Shown piece by piece: positions 17,036 to 26,471 of a stretch of DNA of 64,000 bases. Origin of the DNA: Companilactobacillus ginsenosidimutans (GTDB taxonomy: Bacteria; Bacillota; Bacilli; Lactobacillales; Lactobacillaceae); contig NZ_CP012034.1 of assembly GCF_001050475.1 (NCBI RefSeq), positions 1,116,001 through 1,180,000 on the forward strand, in the 5' to 3' direction. The position numbers and the translations under genes are program-made. How positions within the stretch are numbered: position 1 is the first letter of the stretch; the number at the start of each line of letters is the position of its first letter. A model generated the notes under the pieces. It saw only the letters and a list, made by a program, of their open reading frames with translations. It did no database searches and was not told where the DNA came from.

Positions 17036-19807
17036 ATGGAGAAGTTTTTCGGTGCAATCAGTAACAGTGTCCACAAACACGCTAAAATGTGGATCACTAT
17101 TATTGCTGCAATTACCATTCTTCTTGCATTTGGATTGCCTAGAATTCAAATGAAATTTAGTAACGATGTCTTCGTTAATCCAAGTTCTAAGGCTTACAAA
17201 GACACTGCTACTTATCAAGATAACTTCGGTGGAGACGCCGTTTACGTCATGGTTTCAGGTAAACAAGATGACGTGCTATCACAATCGAATATGAAGAAAC
17301 TTGCCAAGTTAGATAAAAAACTAGACAAGATGGACAATGTTCGTAGTACTACTAATGTCGTAAATTTATTAAACGATGAATTAGGACAAATTGCTAAGAA
17401 TCCATCAGCTGCTAAAAACATGTCAGGTTTGAATATAAGTTTGACACCTAAGGCTGAAAAAGATTTGATGGCAAACTTGAGTAGCTCACAAAAGAGCAAG
17501 CTGTTATCTCAAGTTCAAAGTGGTCTAACAACTGACCAACAAGCACAAGTTCAATCTTATGTTACAGGTACAGTTTTAACAGACGTACAAAAGCAACAAG
17601 TTGCTGCTGCTACACAACAGGCACAAGCTCAATTAGCCCAATTGCCTCCAGCTCAACAACAAGCTGCCGCTGCTCAAGCTACTAGTCAACAAGCATCACA
17701 ATTGATGGGTATGCTTTCCCCAGCACAAACACAACAAGTTCAAGGCTATACGTTAACATTATTAAATGATGAACAAAAAGCCGGCTTAACTGCTTCAGTA
17801 TTACCAATGTTACCTAAGGTCCAAAATATGTCTACTGCGTTATTGCGTGACATTTTATTGAGTAACAATGGTAAAGTTCCATCTGCCATTCAACAATTAC
17901 TACCTAAGAATGGTAAACATGCTGTTGTACAAATCAATACTAAGAGTACAACAGATATGAACACCAACGTTAAGTTAATGAATGATGTTCATAAAGCCGT
18001 TAACGAAGCTGGATTTAGCAGCAAAGTTAAGGTAAGAACTGCTGGTAACCCTGTTGTTATCGGACAAGTTAAGAATGTTGTTATTCAAAATATGGCTGTC
18101 ATGGTTGTGATTGCCGTAATTATCATGATTATCATTCTTGCTTTGATTTTCCCAGTAAGAAGAAGAATTTTACCATTAGGCTTCGTGCTTATCGGTATGA
18201 TTTGGACATTCGGTGCTATGGGTTGGTTTAACTTACCTATTACACTTGCAACAATGGCGACATTGCCAATTATCATTGGTCTTGGTACTGACTTCGGTGT
18301 TCAGTTCCAGAATCGATACGAGGAAGAATATAGGAAGACCGAGCACTCGGAGAAATCTATTAAGCTCGCTATTTCTAAAATGGGACCTGCCGTAGGAATT
18401 GCTGTTATTGTTATGATCTTTAGTTTCTTAACAATGTTCCTATCAAAAGCACCTATGATGCAACAATTCGGTATTACACTTGCACTTGGTGTATTCTGTG
18501 CCTATATCGTAGAGTTCTTCATGATGTTCAGTGTGTTCACATTGATCGACAAGTCAGACAAATCACGTGAGAAATTCCTTGCTAAGAACAAAGCAAGAAA
18601 AGCTAAGAACAATGGTTCTGACACAACACGTCTTTCAAGATGGCTTGCAAGTTATGCTCGTTTCATTACAAAGCATGCTACATGGGTCTTCGTTATTGCT
18701 GTTATCTTGGCCGCATTCGGTTTCGCGGTTGAACGTAACATTAATACTGAAACTGATGTCTTAAAGATGATTCCTCAGAATATGAGTGAATTACAAAATA
18801 CTAAGTACCTTCAAAAACAAGTTGGTTCAACTGTTTATATCGATTACCTAGTTAAAGGTGACGATGTTCGTGATAAGGACACTGTTAAGAGAATCGATAA
18901 GATGGGTAAAGATGAACAAGATAAGTACAAAGATATTACTGGTGTAACTAGTGTATCAACTACTTACAAACAACTTGGTGGAACACTTAGTGCTGACCAA
19001 TCTACAATGAATTCTGGAATCAAAGATATTCCTACTTCATTGAAACAAACAATGGTTAGTGATAATAACAAGTACGCTACTATCCAATTCAAGGTTAACC
19101 AACATCTTTCAACTAAGGATCAACAAAAGTTGATGGATAAGATTTCCAAGGATATTGGTGGAAGTCACAATGGGCTACACGTATCTCCTGCTGGTTTAAC
19201 AGTTATGATGCTTATCGGTGTCGATAACGTTACATCAAACCACAACATCATCATGTTCGCTGGTTTAGCAATCATCTTTATCGTATTGCTACTTGTATAT
19301 CGTGAATTCCGTTTGGCTATTTACCCTGTATTCCCAATCTTAGTTGTTCTTGGTCTATCACCATTAACACTCTGGTTAACAGGTACATCTTATAACCCAG
19401 TTACAATCGCCTTGAGTTCATTAGTTCTTGGTATTGGTACTGAGTTCACCATCTTGATTCTTGAAAGATATCGTGAGGAACGACTGAACAATGTCACCCG
19501 GGAGCAAGCTATTATTGATGCTGTCTCCCACGTTGGACAAGCTATTACCGTTTCTGGTTTAACAGTTATCGGTGGTTTCTCAGCTATCATCTTCTCAAGT
19601 TTCCCTGCTCTAAGATCATTCGGTATGATCACTGTGCTTGATACAGCTTACTCACTAATCAGTGCGTTAACTGTCTTGCCAGCAATTATCTTCTTATTCA
19701 GAAATAGAAAAGAAGATAAAAAATTAGCTGCCGCAAATAATGCAGTAACTGATTCAAAAGCAGACGATGCTAAAGATGACAAAGATAGTAAAGATTCAGA
19801 AAAATAA
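17036..19807 (+). CDS. MMPL/HAE3-type RND exporter
   Basis: The protein (923 residues from the ATG at 17036) is a duplicated RND transporter. Each half has one N-terminal helix, a large extracellular domain and a five-helix bundle (about 340-480 and 745-890). GLGTDFGVQFQNRYEEE in the first half and GIGTEFTILILERYREE in the second are the helix-4 motifs with the buried acidic residues of the proton relay. The first extracellular domain contains an unusual Gln/Ala-rich stretch (about 165-235) that looks helical. The C-terminus is a soluble Asp/Lys tail. ATG 17024 overlaps the GGAAGGG ribosome site, so 17036 is preferred. Lipid, drug or surface-polymer export is possible. Confidence 0.87.
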   Translation: MEKFFGAISNSVHKHAKMWITIIAAITILLAFGLPRIQMKFSNDVFVNPSSKAYKDTATYQDNFGGDAVYVMVSGKQDDVLSQSNMKKLAKLDKKLDKMDNVRSTTNVVNLLNDELGQIAKNPSAAKNMSGLNISLTPKAEKDLMANLSSSQKSKLLSQVQSGLTTDQQAQVQSYVTGTVLTDVQKQQVAAATQQAQAQLAQLPPAQQQAAAAQATSQQASQLMGMLSPAQTQQVQGYTLTLLNDEQKAGLTASVLPMLPKVQNMSTALLRDILLSNNGKVPSAIQQLLPKNGKHAVVQINTKSTTDMNTNVKLMNDVHKAVNEAGFSSKVKVRTAGNPVVIGQVKNVVIQNMAVMVVIAVIIMIIILALIFPVRRRILPLGFVLIGMIWTFGAMGWFNLPITLATMATLPIIIGLGTDFGVQFQNRYEEEYRKTEHSEKSIKLAISKMGPAVGIAVIVMIFSFLTMFLSKAPMMQQFGITLALGVFCAYIVEFFMMFSVFTLIDKSDKSREKFLAKNKARKAKNNGSDTTRLSRWLASYARFITKHATWVFVIAVILAAFGFAVERNINTETDVLKMIPQNMSELQNTKYLQKQVGSTVYIDYLVKGDDVRDKDTVKRIDKMGKDEQDKYKDITGVTSVSTTYKQLGGTLSADQSTMNSGIKDIPTSLKQTMVSDNNKYATIQFKVNQHLSTKDQQKLMDKISKDIGGSHNGLHVSPAGLTVMMLIGVDNVTSNHNIIMFAGLAIIFIVLLLVYREFRLAIYPVFPILVVLGLSPLTLWLTGTSYNPVTIALSSLVLGIGTEFTILILERYREERLNNVTREQAIIDAVSHVGQAITVSGLTVIGGFSAIIFSSFPALRSFGMITVLDTAYSLISALTVLPAIIFLFRNRKEDKKLAAANNAVTDSKADDAKDDKDSKDSEK

Positions 19808-19816
19808 TTATTAACG

Positions 19817-19855
19817 AAAATCCTGTTCTGGTATATCCGGAACGGGATTTTTTTA
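19817..19855 (+). terminator. Terminator after the MMPL exporter
   Basis: AATCCTGTTCTGG-TATAT-CCGGAACGGGATT followed by T7. Confidence 0.85.
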
Positions 19856-19953
19856 ATACAGTTATCCGTTGAGGTTTCGTCAAAATTCTGCTAACCTTGT
19901 AACAAGATTCAAAATAAAGGATGCCCGTGAGCATCCATTTTGGGGGAAATTTA

Positions 19954-21171
19954 ATGAAACCAGCAGTAACTGGACCATCGAACCATCTAGATAGCTATCA
20001 AAAGAAAGTAGTTGCTTCCACGACGTCAGGTTTTGGATTGGAAAATATGGACATAATGTTTTTATCATTTGCCCTATCTTCTATAATTTCAGAGCTTCAT
20101 TTGTCAGGAACACAGGCGGGATTAATCTCGACGATTACTAATATTGGTATGTTACTAGGTGGCATTTTTTTTGGAATTTTAGCCGATCGAATCGGAAGAA
20201 TTAAAACATTTACTTACACCATCTTTATTTTTGCCATAGCGACCGGGGCAATGTACTTCGCCCACAACCTAACAGCTATCTATATCTGCCGATTCTTCGC
20301 CGGTATTGGTGGCGGCGGTGAGTATGGTATAGGAATGACTGTTTTAGCAGAAAGCTTTTCTAAGGACAAATTAGGACGTATCTCGTCATGGGTTGGAATG
20401 GCAGGACAAGCCGGTGCAATCATCGCTACCGTCTTGGCAACATTAATCATTCCAACACTTGGTTGGCATACACTATTCTTATTTGGTGTCATTCCAGTAT
20501 TTATTACTTTCTTCATTCGTCGCCACTTAAAGGAGAGCGACACTTTCATTAAAACCTCTAAAGTTAAACATGGTAGCGTCAAAGAATTATTTGCAACACC
20601 TAAAATCGGTTATCAAACATTTGCCTTGATGATTATGGCAATCGTTCAAATTGCCGGATACTTCGGATTGATGAACTGGTTACCTACCATCATGCAGAAA
20701 CAGCTTAACCTTGCAGTATCAAGCTCTACTTGGATGATTGCTACTATTTTGGGAATGTGTGCGGGGATGTTCACATTCGGTTGGATTCTAGATACACTAG
20801 GACCACGTCTAGCATTCGGAATCTTCTTAGTCTGTTCAGCCATCGGAGTTTTCATTCTGACTTTGCCTAGCAATTTGTTCTCATTGATTATCGCCGGTGC
20901 AATCGTCGGATACTTCTCAAATGGGATGTTTGCTGGATATGGAGCAGTAGTCAGTCATCTTTACCCAACCGAAATCAGAGCAACCGCCAACAACGTCATC
21001 ATGAACACTGGTCGCTGTATCGGAGGATTCTCAAGTTTGGCCATCGGCTGGATTCTCGACAATCACAACGTAATGTCAGTAATGATTTTCATTTCAACAC
21101 TCTACGTAATTAGTCTGATTGCCATGCTTTCCATCAGCAACCTGAGACGAGTAAACTATAAGAAGTACTAA
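19954..21171 (+). CDS. MFS transporter, metabolite:H+ symporter (AAHS-like)
   Basis: The 405-residue, 12-helix major facilitator has the loop 2-3 motif GILADRIGRIKTF and the GGGGEYGIG motif in helix 5 typical of the aromatic acid/metabolite:H+ symporter branch. An upstream in-frame ATG (19921) exists, but the GGGGGAAA ribosome site supports 19954. It lies 18 bases before an NAD(P)H:quinone-type oxidoreductase and probably shares its transcript. The substrate may be an organic or aromatic acid; this is an inference from family placement. Confidence 0.82.
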   Translation: MKPAVTGPSNHLDSYQKKVVASTTSGFGLENMDIMFLSFALSSIISELHLSGTQAGLISTITNIGMLLGGIFFGILADRIGRIKTFTYTIFIFAIATGAMYFAHNLTAIYICRFFAGIGGGGEYGIGMTVLAESFSKDKLGRISSWVGMAGQAGAIIATVLATLIIPTLGWHTLFLFGVIPVFITFFIRRHLKESDTFIKTSKVKHGSVKELFATPKIGYQTFALMIMAIVQIAGYFGLMNWLPTIMQKQLNLAVSSSTWMIATILGMCAGMFTFGWILDTLGPRLAFGIFLVCSAIGVFILTLPSNLFSLIIAGAIVGYFSNGMFAGYGAVVSHLYPTEIRATANNVIMNTGRCIGGFSSLAIGWILDNHNVMSVMIFISTLYVISLIAMLSISNLRRVNYKKY

Positions 21172-21189
21172 CAATCGGAGGCTCCGCCA

Positions 21190-21783
21190 ATGAAAACAAT
21201 AATTTATACGCACCCTTATCAAGATAGTTTCAATCATGCAATCCAAGAAACTATGGAGAAAATTTTTGCAGATAAACATCAGGAATCACAAGTCATTGAC
21301 CTATATGGAGATAACTTTGATCCAGTAATGTCGCGCTCAGAACTAGCCAAATACAGTAGCGGCAAAACTAGTGATCCACTGGTTTCGAAGTACCAGAGGA
21401 TGATTGCTGACTCTGACGAGTTAGTCTTCATTTTTCCAATTTGGTGGCACATGTACCCTGCCATGCTTAAAGGATTTATCGACAAAGTGATGTTGCATGG
21501 ATTCGCATATGACTCAACTGATGAAATACCCTGGCAAGGACTGTTATCGTATATTAATCGGGTTACGGTTATTACGACTTCAACTGTCACTAAAGACTAT
21601 TTGGTTGAACAATGTGGCAACCCAATTCAAGGTGTTTTCATTAATCGAACGCTGGATGATTTAGGGATTCTACCTGAGAAATCTAACTGGATTCACTATG
21701 GGAAAGTTGATAAGACTCCTAAGGAAAATCATGTTAATTTTTTAAACGAGTTGGCTGATTTATATCAAAATGGACAAAAATAA
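21190..21783 (+). CDS. NAD(P)H oxidoreductase, flavodoxin-fold (NQO1/YwrO-like)
   Basis: The 197-residue protein has the FMN/FAD-binding flavodoxin-like fold of the NQO1 family: TIIYTHPYQDSFNHAI at the N-terminus (phosphate-binding loop) and LVFIFPIWWHMYPAMLKGFIDKV (about 80-102), the signature of quinone and nitro reductases. It is cytosolic and co-oriented with the MFS gene upstream with an 18-base gap and a GGAGG ribosome site. It probably reduces quinones or other electrophiles; the exact substrate is unknown. Confidence 0.88.
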   Translation: MKTIIYTHPYQDSFNHAIQETMEKIFADKHQESQVIDLYGDNFDPVMSRSELAKYSSGKTSDPLVSKYQRMIADSDELVFIFPIWWHMYPAMLKGFIDKVMLHGFAYDSTDEIPWQGLLSYINRVTVITTSTVTKDYLVEQCGNPIQGVFINRTLDDLGILPEKSNWIHYGKVDKTPKENHVNFLNELADLYQNGQK

Positions 21784-21784
21784 T

Positions 21785-21824
21785 AGCAGATACCGTTTTC
21801 ATTACGGTTATCTGCTATTTTTAT
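21785..21824 (+). terminator. Terminator after the oxidoreductase
   Basis: AGCAGATACCGT...ACGGTTATCTGCT followed by T5. Confidence 0.8.
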
Positions 21825-21898
21825 ATTCCAAATATTTCTGATAGTGATAGAATTTATAACTATTATGTTGGTCGGGGTTGGGGAAATATGTCGTCTCC

Positions 21899-22066
21899 AG
21901 AGCTGAGAAATATTCTTCGGCTGTGCGGGACGGTCCGAGCCCTAGTGCGGTCTCGGATCTCGGTTTGAAGCCTTTCGAAGTTCGCGAAAGTCTTCAAACA
22001 CGCCCGGGGATGTAATGGCTTTCGCCATTTCTTCCCTTTCACTGCCTTCGAATATTTCTCAGCTCT
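21899..22066 (+). repeat. Structured dispersed element, subtype 2 copy
   Basis: This occupies most of the 418-base gap before azlC. The outer arms AGAGCTGAGAAATATTC (21899-21915) and GAATATTTCTCAGCTCT (22050-22066) are perfectly complementary over 17 bases. Inside: GGCTGTGCGGGAC, a hairpin GGTCCGAG...CTCGGATC with CCCTAGTGCGGT in its loop, and a second hairpin TTTGAAG-CC-TTTCG-AAGTTCG-CGAAA-GTCTTCAAA. The CC...AAGTTCG...GTCT internal loop is shared with the subtype 1 copies. A second copy, split by an insertion sequence, is at 35.0/36.8 kb. Confidence 0.75.
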
Positions 22067-22201
22067 TCCGACTGGGTTTGTTTCTTGTTTTATTGTGTAA
22101 TCTAACTTTGATATTGTACTTATCATTTTGAACATAAAAACGAATTCGAAGAATTACTTACTAGCTTTATTTTGATTGTTGTATTTTTTAGGGGGGATTT
22201 T

Positions 22202-22909
22202 ATGGACGATAGACTTGATACTCGTTCAGCTATCAAAGACACTTTGCCTACTGTCTTTGGTTATTTGGGGATTGGTATTGCTTTTGGTGTTGTTGGTAAA
22301 GCTACTGGTCTTAGTACTTTTTTAGTTGTTCTGACGTCATTAATTACTTATTCTGGATCGGCTCAATTTGTTTTGGTTGGTTTGTTGGTTGCGCATAGTC
22401 CGCTGCTTACTATGATTTTTTCAGTCTTTTTGGTTAATTCTAGAATGATTTTGATGAGTACTACTGTCGCTAGATATTTTAAAGATGAATCACTTCTGAA
22501 AAACATTCTTATCGGTAGTTTGATAACTGATGAGAGTTTTGCTTTGAGTATGACTAAGCTTAATCATACTGGGGAAAAGTTGAATTTCGAATGGTTCAAT
22601 ACTGTTAACTTGATGGCTTATTTCACTTGGGCAATTGCTTCGTTCATTGGTGCTGTCCTTGGTAACTTAATTACCGATCCCAATAAATTTGGACTGGACT
22701 TTGCCTTGGTTGCAATGTTTATCGGTTTATTATACTTGCAATTAATTAGTGACCGTTCAATCAACATGTATCTTCAACTTATCATGATTGGAATCACGCT
22801 TGTTTTAGTGTTTGTGGGACTAATTTTCATCCCCAGCAGTTTACTAATTTTGGTAGTAACACTTATTGCCTGTGCGTTAGGAGTGATATTGAAAAATGCC
22901 TTCTTTTAG
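22202..22909 (+). CDS. azlC: Branched-chain amino-acid exporter, large subunit AzlC
   Basis: The 235-residue protein has the AzlC/YgaZ family pattern: TLPTVFGYLGIGIAFGVVGKATGLS near the N-terminus and SGSAQFVLVGLL in the second helix, with about five to seven helices. It starts at 22202 behind GGGGGGA; an upstream in-frame start is not supported. The coding region overlaps azlD by 14 bases, so the two subunits are translationally coupled. The pair exports leucine, isoleucine or valine and analogues. Confidence 0.92.
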   Translation: MDDRLDTRSAIKDTLPTVFGYLGIGIAFGVVGKATGLSTFLVVLTSLITYSGSAQFVLVGLLVAHSPLLTMIFSVFLVNSRMILMSTTVARYFKDESLLKNILIGSLITDESFALSMTKLNHTGEKLNFEWFNTVNLMAYFTWAIASFIGAVLGNLITDPNKFGLDFALVAMFIGLLYLQLISDRSINMYLQLIMIGITLVLVFVGLIFIPSSLLILVVTLIACALGVILKNAFF

Positions 22910-23222
22910 TTTTGTAGTTTTAACCATATTTAGTACCGGTCTAGTAACTTGGCTATCTCGTATCATGCCATTTTGGATTTTGCGTAAAGTGAAGCTGTCT
23001 CCGAAAGTAATCGAGTTCTTGAGCTTTGTTCCTATCGTAATTATGTCAGCCCTTTGGTTCGAAAATTTGTTCCATCAAAATGTCGGATACTTGCCTACTG
23101 TTGATTGGCCAAACTTGTTTGCCTCAGTTCCCACTGTCATTTCTGCGATAATTAGTCGTAGCCTATTAGTTGTTGTGGTAGTTGGAGTAATTTCTTTAGC
23201 CGTAATCAGAATGTATTTCTAA
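22896..23222 (+). CDS. azlD: Branched-chain amino-acid exporter, small subunit AzlD
   Basis: The 108-residue protein has four hydrophobic segments and the AzlD motif TWLSRIMPFWILRKVKLSPKV, with FVPIVIMSAL in the next helix. It overlaps azlC and is followed by a terminator. No Lrp-type regulator is adjacent, unlike in Bacillus azlBCD. Confidence 0.9.
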   Translation: MPSFSFVVLTIFSTGLVTWLSRIMPFWILRKVKLSPKVIEFLSFVPIVIMSALWFENLFHQNVGYLPTVDWPNLFASVPTVISAIISRSLLVVVVVGVISLAVIRMYF

Positions 23223-23228
23223 AAAATA

Positions 23229-23277
23229 ACAGGACACAATTTCTTAATTGGAATTGTGTCCTGTTTTGGTTTTTTTA
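23229..23277. terminator. Terminator between azlD and copY
   Basis: AACAGGACACAATT...AATTGTGTCCTGTT followed by T-rich sequence; it lies between two convergent genes. Confidence 0.8.
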
Positions 23278-23284
23278 AATATAA

Positions 23285-23710
23285 TCAGCAATTACAGTTT
23301 CCGGGTATGCAATTACACTGAATGTTAGTAACGGGACTCTTTTTAGATAGTGACTCTGTTATTTTGTCGATATCTGCTTGTGTCAATTCCGATTCATCAA
23401 TAATTGAAGATATCGCATTCCCGACTTTCTTGGCACAAACTTGGTCGAAAAACTGTTTAGTAGTAATTTCAATTGTATCTTCTTCAGGCATGGTAGCTGA
23501 ATAGATAAATTTATTACCGTCTTTTTCAGCCTTGATAATGTCCTTATCCATCAACCTTCTCAATAAAGTTTTTACAGTCGCTGGTTTCCAGTCCATTGAT
23601 TCACCTAAAATATCAGTTAACTCTCTTGAAGTGGCCGTTCCTAATGACCAGATAACTCGCATTATCCGCCACTCGGCAGTAGTGATATTAATATCTTTTA
23701 CATTTTCCAT
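23285..23710 (-). CDS. copY: CopY/TcrY-type copper-responsive repressor (orphan)
   Basis: The 141-residue protein has the BlaI/MecI-type winged helix (about 1-75; TTAEWRIMRVIWSLG, WKPATVKTLLRRLMDKD). It ends in CNCIPGNCNC, the CxCx4CxC metal cluster (132-141) with which CopY of Enterococcus exchanges Zn(II) for Cu(I). CopY normally sits in front of the copper ATPase gene copA or copB and a chaperone. Here there is none: an azlCD pair converges on it and an MFS gene diverges. No cop box (TACANNTGTA) is visible in its own upstream region. Confidence 0.9.
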   Translation of the reverse strand: MENVKDINITTAEWRIMRVIWSLGTATSRELTDILGESMDWKPATVKTLLRRLMDKDIIKAEKDGNKFIYSATMPEEDTIEITTKQFFDQVCAKKVGNAISSIIDESELTQADIDKITESLSKKSPVTNIQCNCIPGNCNC

Positions 23711-23847
23711 AACTTGACCTCAATTTGCTTGTTAGTAATAGTCTAGCTTAATTTTGCCAAATGACAAGCTAACAAAAATTGATATCACTTTGTGGAATTT
23801 CGATTTTAGCATATACTGGAATTACTGAATTATAGGGGGATCTATTT

Positions 23848-25023
23848 TTGAAAAACAAGAATCAAAGCTGGTTTATCTTTAGTATGATGCTAATTGCAGC
23901 CAATTTGCGATTACCAATTACTGTCATTCCACCGCTTCTAAAAAACATTGAAAGTGAACTTGGAGTTCCAAGCTCATTAGTTGGATTGGTAACCTCAATT
24001 CCACTAATTGCCTTTGCAGTTTTCAGCCCAATTATCGTTAAAATTGCCAAAAAATTTGGTAACGAACTAACAGTGTTTGTATTTTTCATCATCCTAATTG
24101 GGGGAAGTTATTTGAGAATCATCCCATCAATTTGGGCATTATTTATCGGTACAGCCTTAGTAGGTATTGGAATCGATAGTGGAAACGTCCTAGTTCCTGC
24201 GATGATCAAAGATCATCTACCCAATAAAATCCCACTGGGAACTGGATTATATACACTGTCAATGTTACTAATCGGTGCCATCGGTACAGCCTTAGCAGGG
24301 ATATTCATCACAAAAATTAGTCTTGGCACTACTTTAGCAATCCTGTCAGCCTTAAGTATCCTAGCATTGATACTTTGGATACCAAATTTAAAATCAAATA
24401 CAAAAGACAAAACAACTAACACAAAAGAAATTCCCAACTATCGAACAGTTTGGAATCAAAGAGTGGGTTGGCTAATCACGCTTTACTTCGGTCTGCAGTC
24501 ACTAGTTTATTATTCACTGCTAACCTGGACACCATCAGTCCTCGAAAGTCACGGAGTAACTCCAGTAGTATCAAGCAACTTATTAACCCTATTACAATTA
24601 AGTGGTCTACCATGTTCATTCATAGTTCCAATGTTTGCCTCAAAGTTAAACGGAAGAAGATTTCTAGACGCCTTCCTAATTATCGGATACGTCTTTGGAC
24701 CATTAATGTTCTTACTTAACATCCAAACAACTTGGATACTCGTAGTAATCTCATTCTTAACTGGCTTCGGATCAGGTATCGCCTTCAACGAAGCAATCTA
24801 CTTCTTCACTAATAAAACAACTAATCCATATCAAACTGCCGAAGTATCCGGAATGGCACAATCAGCCGGTTACCTATTAGCAGCGTTTGGACCGGTAGTC
24901 TTTGGATATCTCCACGGACTAGCAGGCAGCTGGGCACCAACAATGATAATCATGACAGTAATGTCGATAATCCTAGTTACCGCTGGAATTGTGATTAACC
25001 ATCATAAACCAATTGCTGAATAG
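23848..25023 (+). CDS. MFS transporter, CynX/NimT-like
   Basis: The 391-residue, 12-helix protein begins with TTG at 23848 behind an AGGGGGA ribosome site. ANLRLPITVIPPLLKNIESELGVPSSLVGLVTSIPLIAFA at the N-terminus (about 18-55) is characteristic of the CynX/NimT (cyanate/2-nitroimidazole) branch of the major facilitator superfamily. It is divergent from copY with 137 bases between them, and may share control with it. The substrate is unknown. Its stop codon abuts the stop of the convergent beta-CASP-like gene. Confidence 0.82.
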   Translation: MKNKNQSWFIFSMMLIAANLRLPITVIPPLLKNIESELGVPSSLVGLVTSIPLIAFAVFSPIIVKIAKKFGNELTVFVFFIILIGGSYLRIIPSIWALFIGTALVGIGIDSGNVLVPAMIKDHLPNKIPLGTGLYTLSMLLIGAIGTALAGIFITKISLGTTLAILSALSILALILWIPNLKSNTKDKTTNTKEIPNYRTVWNQRVGWLITLYFGLQSLVYYSLLTWTPSVLESHGVTPVVSSNLLTLLQLSGLPCSFIVPMFASKLNGRRFLDAFLIIGYVFGPLMFLLNIQTTWILVVISFLTGFGSGIAFNEAIYFFTNKTTNPYQTAEVSGMAQSAGYLLAAFGPVVFGYLHGLAGSWAPTMIIMTVMSIILVTAGIVINHHKPIAE

Positions 25024-26259
25024 TTATTCCAGCTTAATTTTCTTATTAGTTTTAGGCAGAATGAATTCCGTATCTAGTGATTCCATAGCTTTAGCAGCTA
25101 ATTCAGGATGGTACGAATGCCATGGCACTGTTTGCTTGGCTCCAACAGCATCAACTAGAAAAACTAAATCATGCTTGGATGCATGTCCACTGGCAGAAAA
25201 ATCGATGTATTGAAAATTGTAACTATTCAAACTTTGCTTTAAGTCTTCAAAATCGCGGCCATAACTAACTTTTGGAAATCCATTGCTGTGTAAATACAGT
25301 CCAGAATTAACACGCTCTAAATAATTGATATTTTCAAAACTGTTTTGTAATACATAATTCTTAGGGTTACTTTTAATATCGTCCAATGAAACAACTTCAA
25401 ATTTACTTGAAGTTGTTTTTTTATTGATTGATTCTTTGAGTACTGCCAAGTTCAGCTTAGGATGAAACGATTGAATTACCAATGCATACTTTTCTTCTAA
25501 AACTAGTTTTCTTTCAAAATGACTAGCTTTACTAAAAAGCTTTTCAAGTCTATCTACATTGAACGGATCAACATTGATCACAATCAAATCTCGGCGTTGA
25601 ACAATTAAATCCTTAAATTGACTTCTAAGTGAATTTTCATTATTAATATACAAGCGACAATTGTCAGAAAAGCTATAAGACGTAGAATCGAATAAAAATA
25701 AATCAATTTTCCTTTTATTGAATTTTCTTATCCAATGAAAGACTTGATCCTTATTCGGTCCTGTTAATCTAACATCCCCAGAAATACCAATGCTGTGTTC
25801 ACCATCAGAAATCAACAATGACTGGCTACCCTTAACACCACAATCACTAGAGAAACTTCGAACCGTGAATTCTCCAACAACTAATTCCTGTGGCAAAGGT
25901 TTAAGTTTTACAGATATTGGTTGAATCAATTTATTTTCAACAAGAGATTTATATAATTCAAGACTAGTTTCTGATGCATAAATTGTAATATCCGATCTAA
26001 GATAAACGGCAGCATTAAAGTTATCGACATTCATACTAGTTAAGATGATTGCTTGATTAATGTATGAAGGTTTCTGATCAGTAAATAAATCTGGAAAATT
26101 TGGCAACACATGAGACTTGATCAATTTCTTTGGAGAACTCGACTTAAAACCACCCACCATGCCAAAATCAATGATTAGCCTTGAGGAATCATTAGTAATC
26201 TCGACAATGTTTCCTTCAACATCGCGTGAACCATTCACAAATTTAAGTATAGTCATCAT
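25024..26259 (-). CDS. Metallo-beta-lactamase/beta-CASP-like protein with degenerate metal site
   Basis: The 411-residue layout is that of RNase J-like beta-CASP proteins: TILKFVNGSRDVEGNIVEI at the N-terminus, LLISDGEHSIGISGDVR (about 148-164) as the second strand pair, and IDFSASGHASKHDL (352-365) and VPWHSYHPE (378-386) as the C-terminal beta-CASP motifs. The hallmark HxHxDH after the first beta-hairpin is replaced by LTSMNVDNFNAA (73-84), with no histidines. It therefore probably lacks the usual two-metal hydrolase centre and may be a binding or regulatory relative. The 3' end abuts the MFS gene convergently. Role unknown. Confidence 0.7.
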   Translation of the reverse strand: MMTILKFVNGSRDVEGNIVEITNDSSRLIIDFGMVGGFKSSSPKKLIKSHVLPNFPDLFTDQKPSYINQAIILTSMNVDNFNAAVYLRSDITIYASETSLELYKSLVENKLIQPISVKLKPLPQELVVGEFTVRSFSSDCGVKGSQSLLISDGEHSIGISGDVRLTGPNKDQVFHWIRKFNKRKIDLFLFDSTSYSFSDNCRLYINNENSLRSQFKDLIVQRRDLIVINVDPFNVDRLEKLFSKASHFERKLVLEEKYALVIQSFHPKLNLAVLKESINKKTTSSKFEVVSLDDIKSNPKNYVLQNSFENINYLERVNSGLYLHSNGFPKVSYGRDFEDLKQSLNSYNFQYIDFSASGHASKHDLVFLVDAVGAKQTVPWHSYHPELAAKAMESLDTEFILPKTNKKIKLE

Positions 26260-26418
26260 AATCTCCAGATTAGTTCGTGATAATCAATGGAATTGAAATA
26301 ATTAATATTACATTCGCAAGTAATAGATTGAATATCCGAATTATTTTGAATAGTGTTTGAATATAGTTTGTATTATGAGTGATTAATACCGATATAGCAA
26401 TGATTTTAAAATTAATAA

Positions 26419-26457
26419 AAAAAAACAACCATTATTGTTTCGTACAACAATGATTGC
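26419..26457 (-). terminator. Terminator after the WxL-like surface protein
   Basis: On the minus strand CAATCATTGTTGT-ACGAA-ACAATAATGGTTG followed by T9. It lies just past the stop of the surface protein gene. Confidence 0.85.
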
Positions 26458-26471
26458 TAATTATACAGAAA

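Noticed and set aside
21863..22135. 90-codon antisense frame over the subtype 2 repeat
   Set aside because: No start signals and covers a palindromic element.
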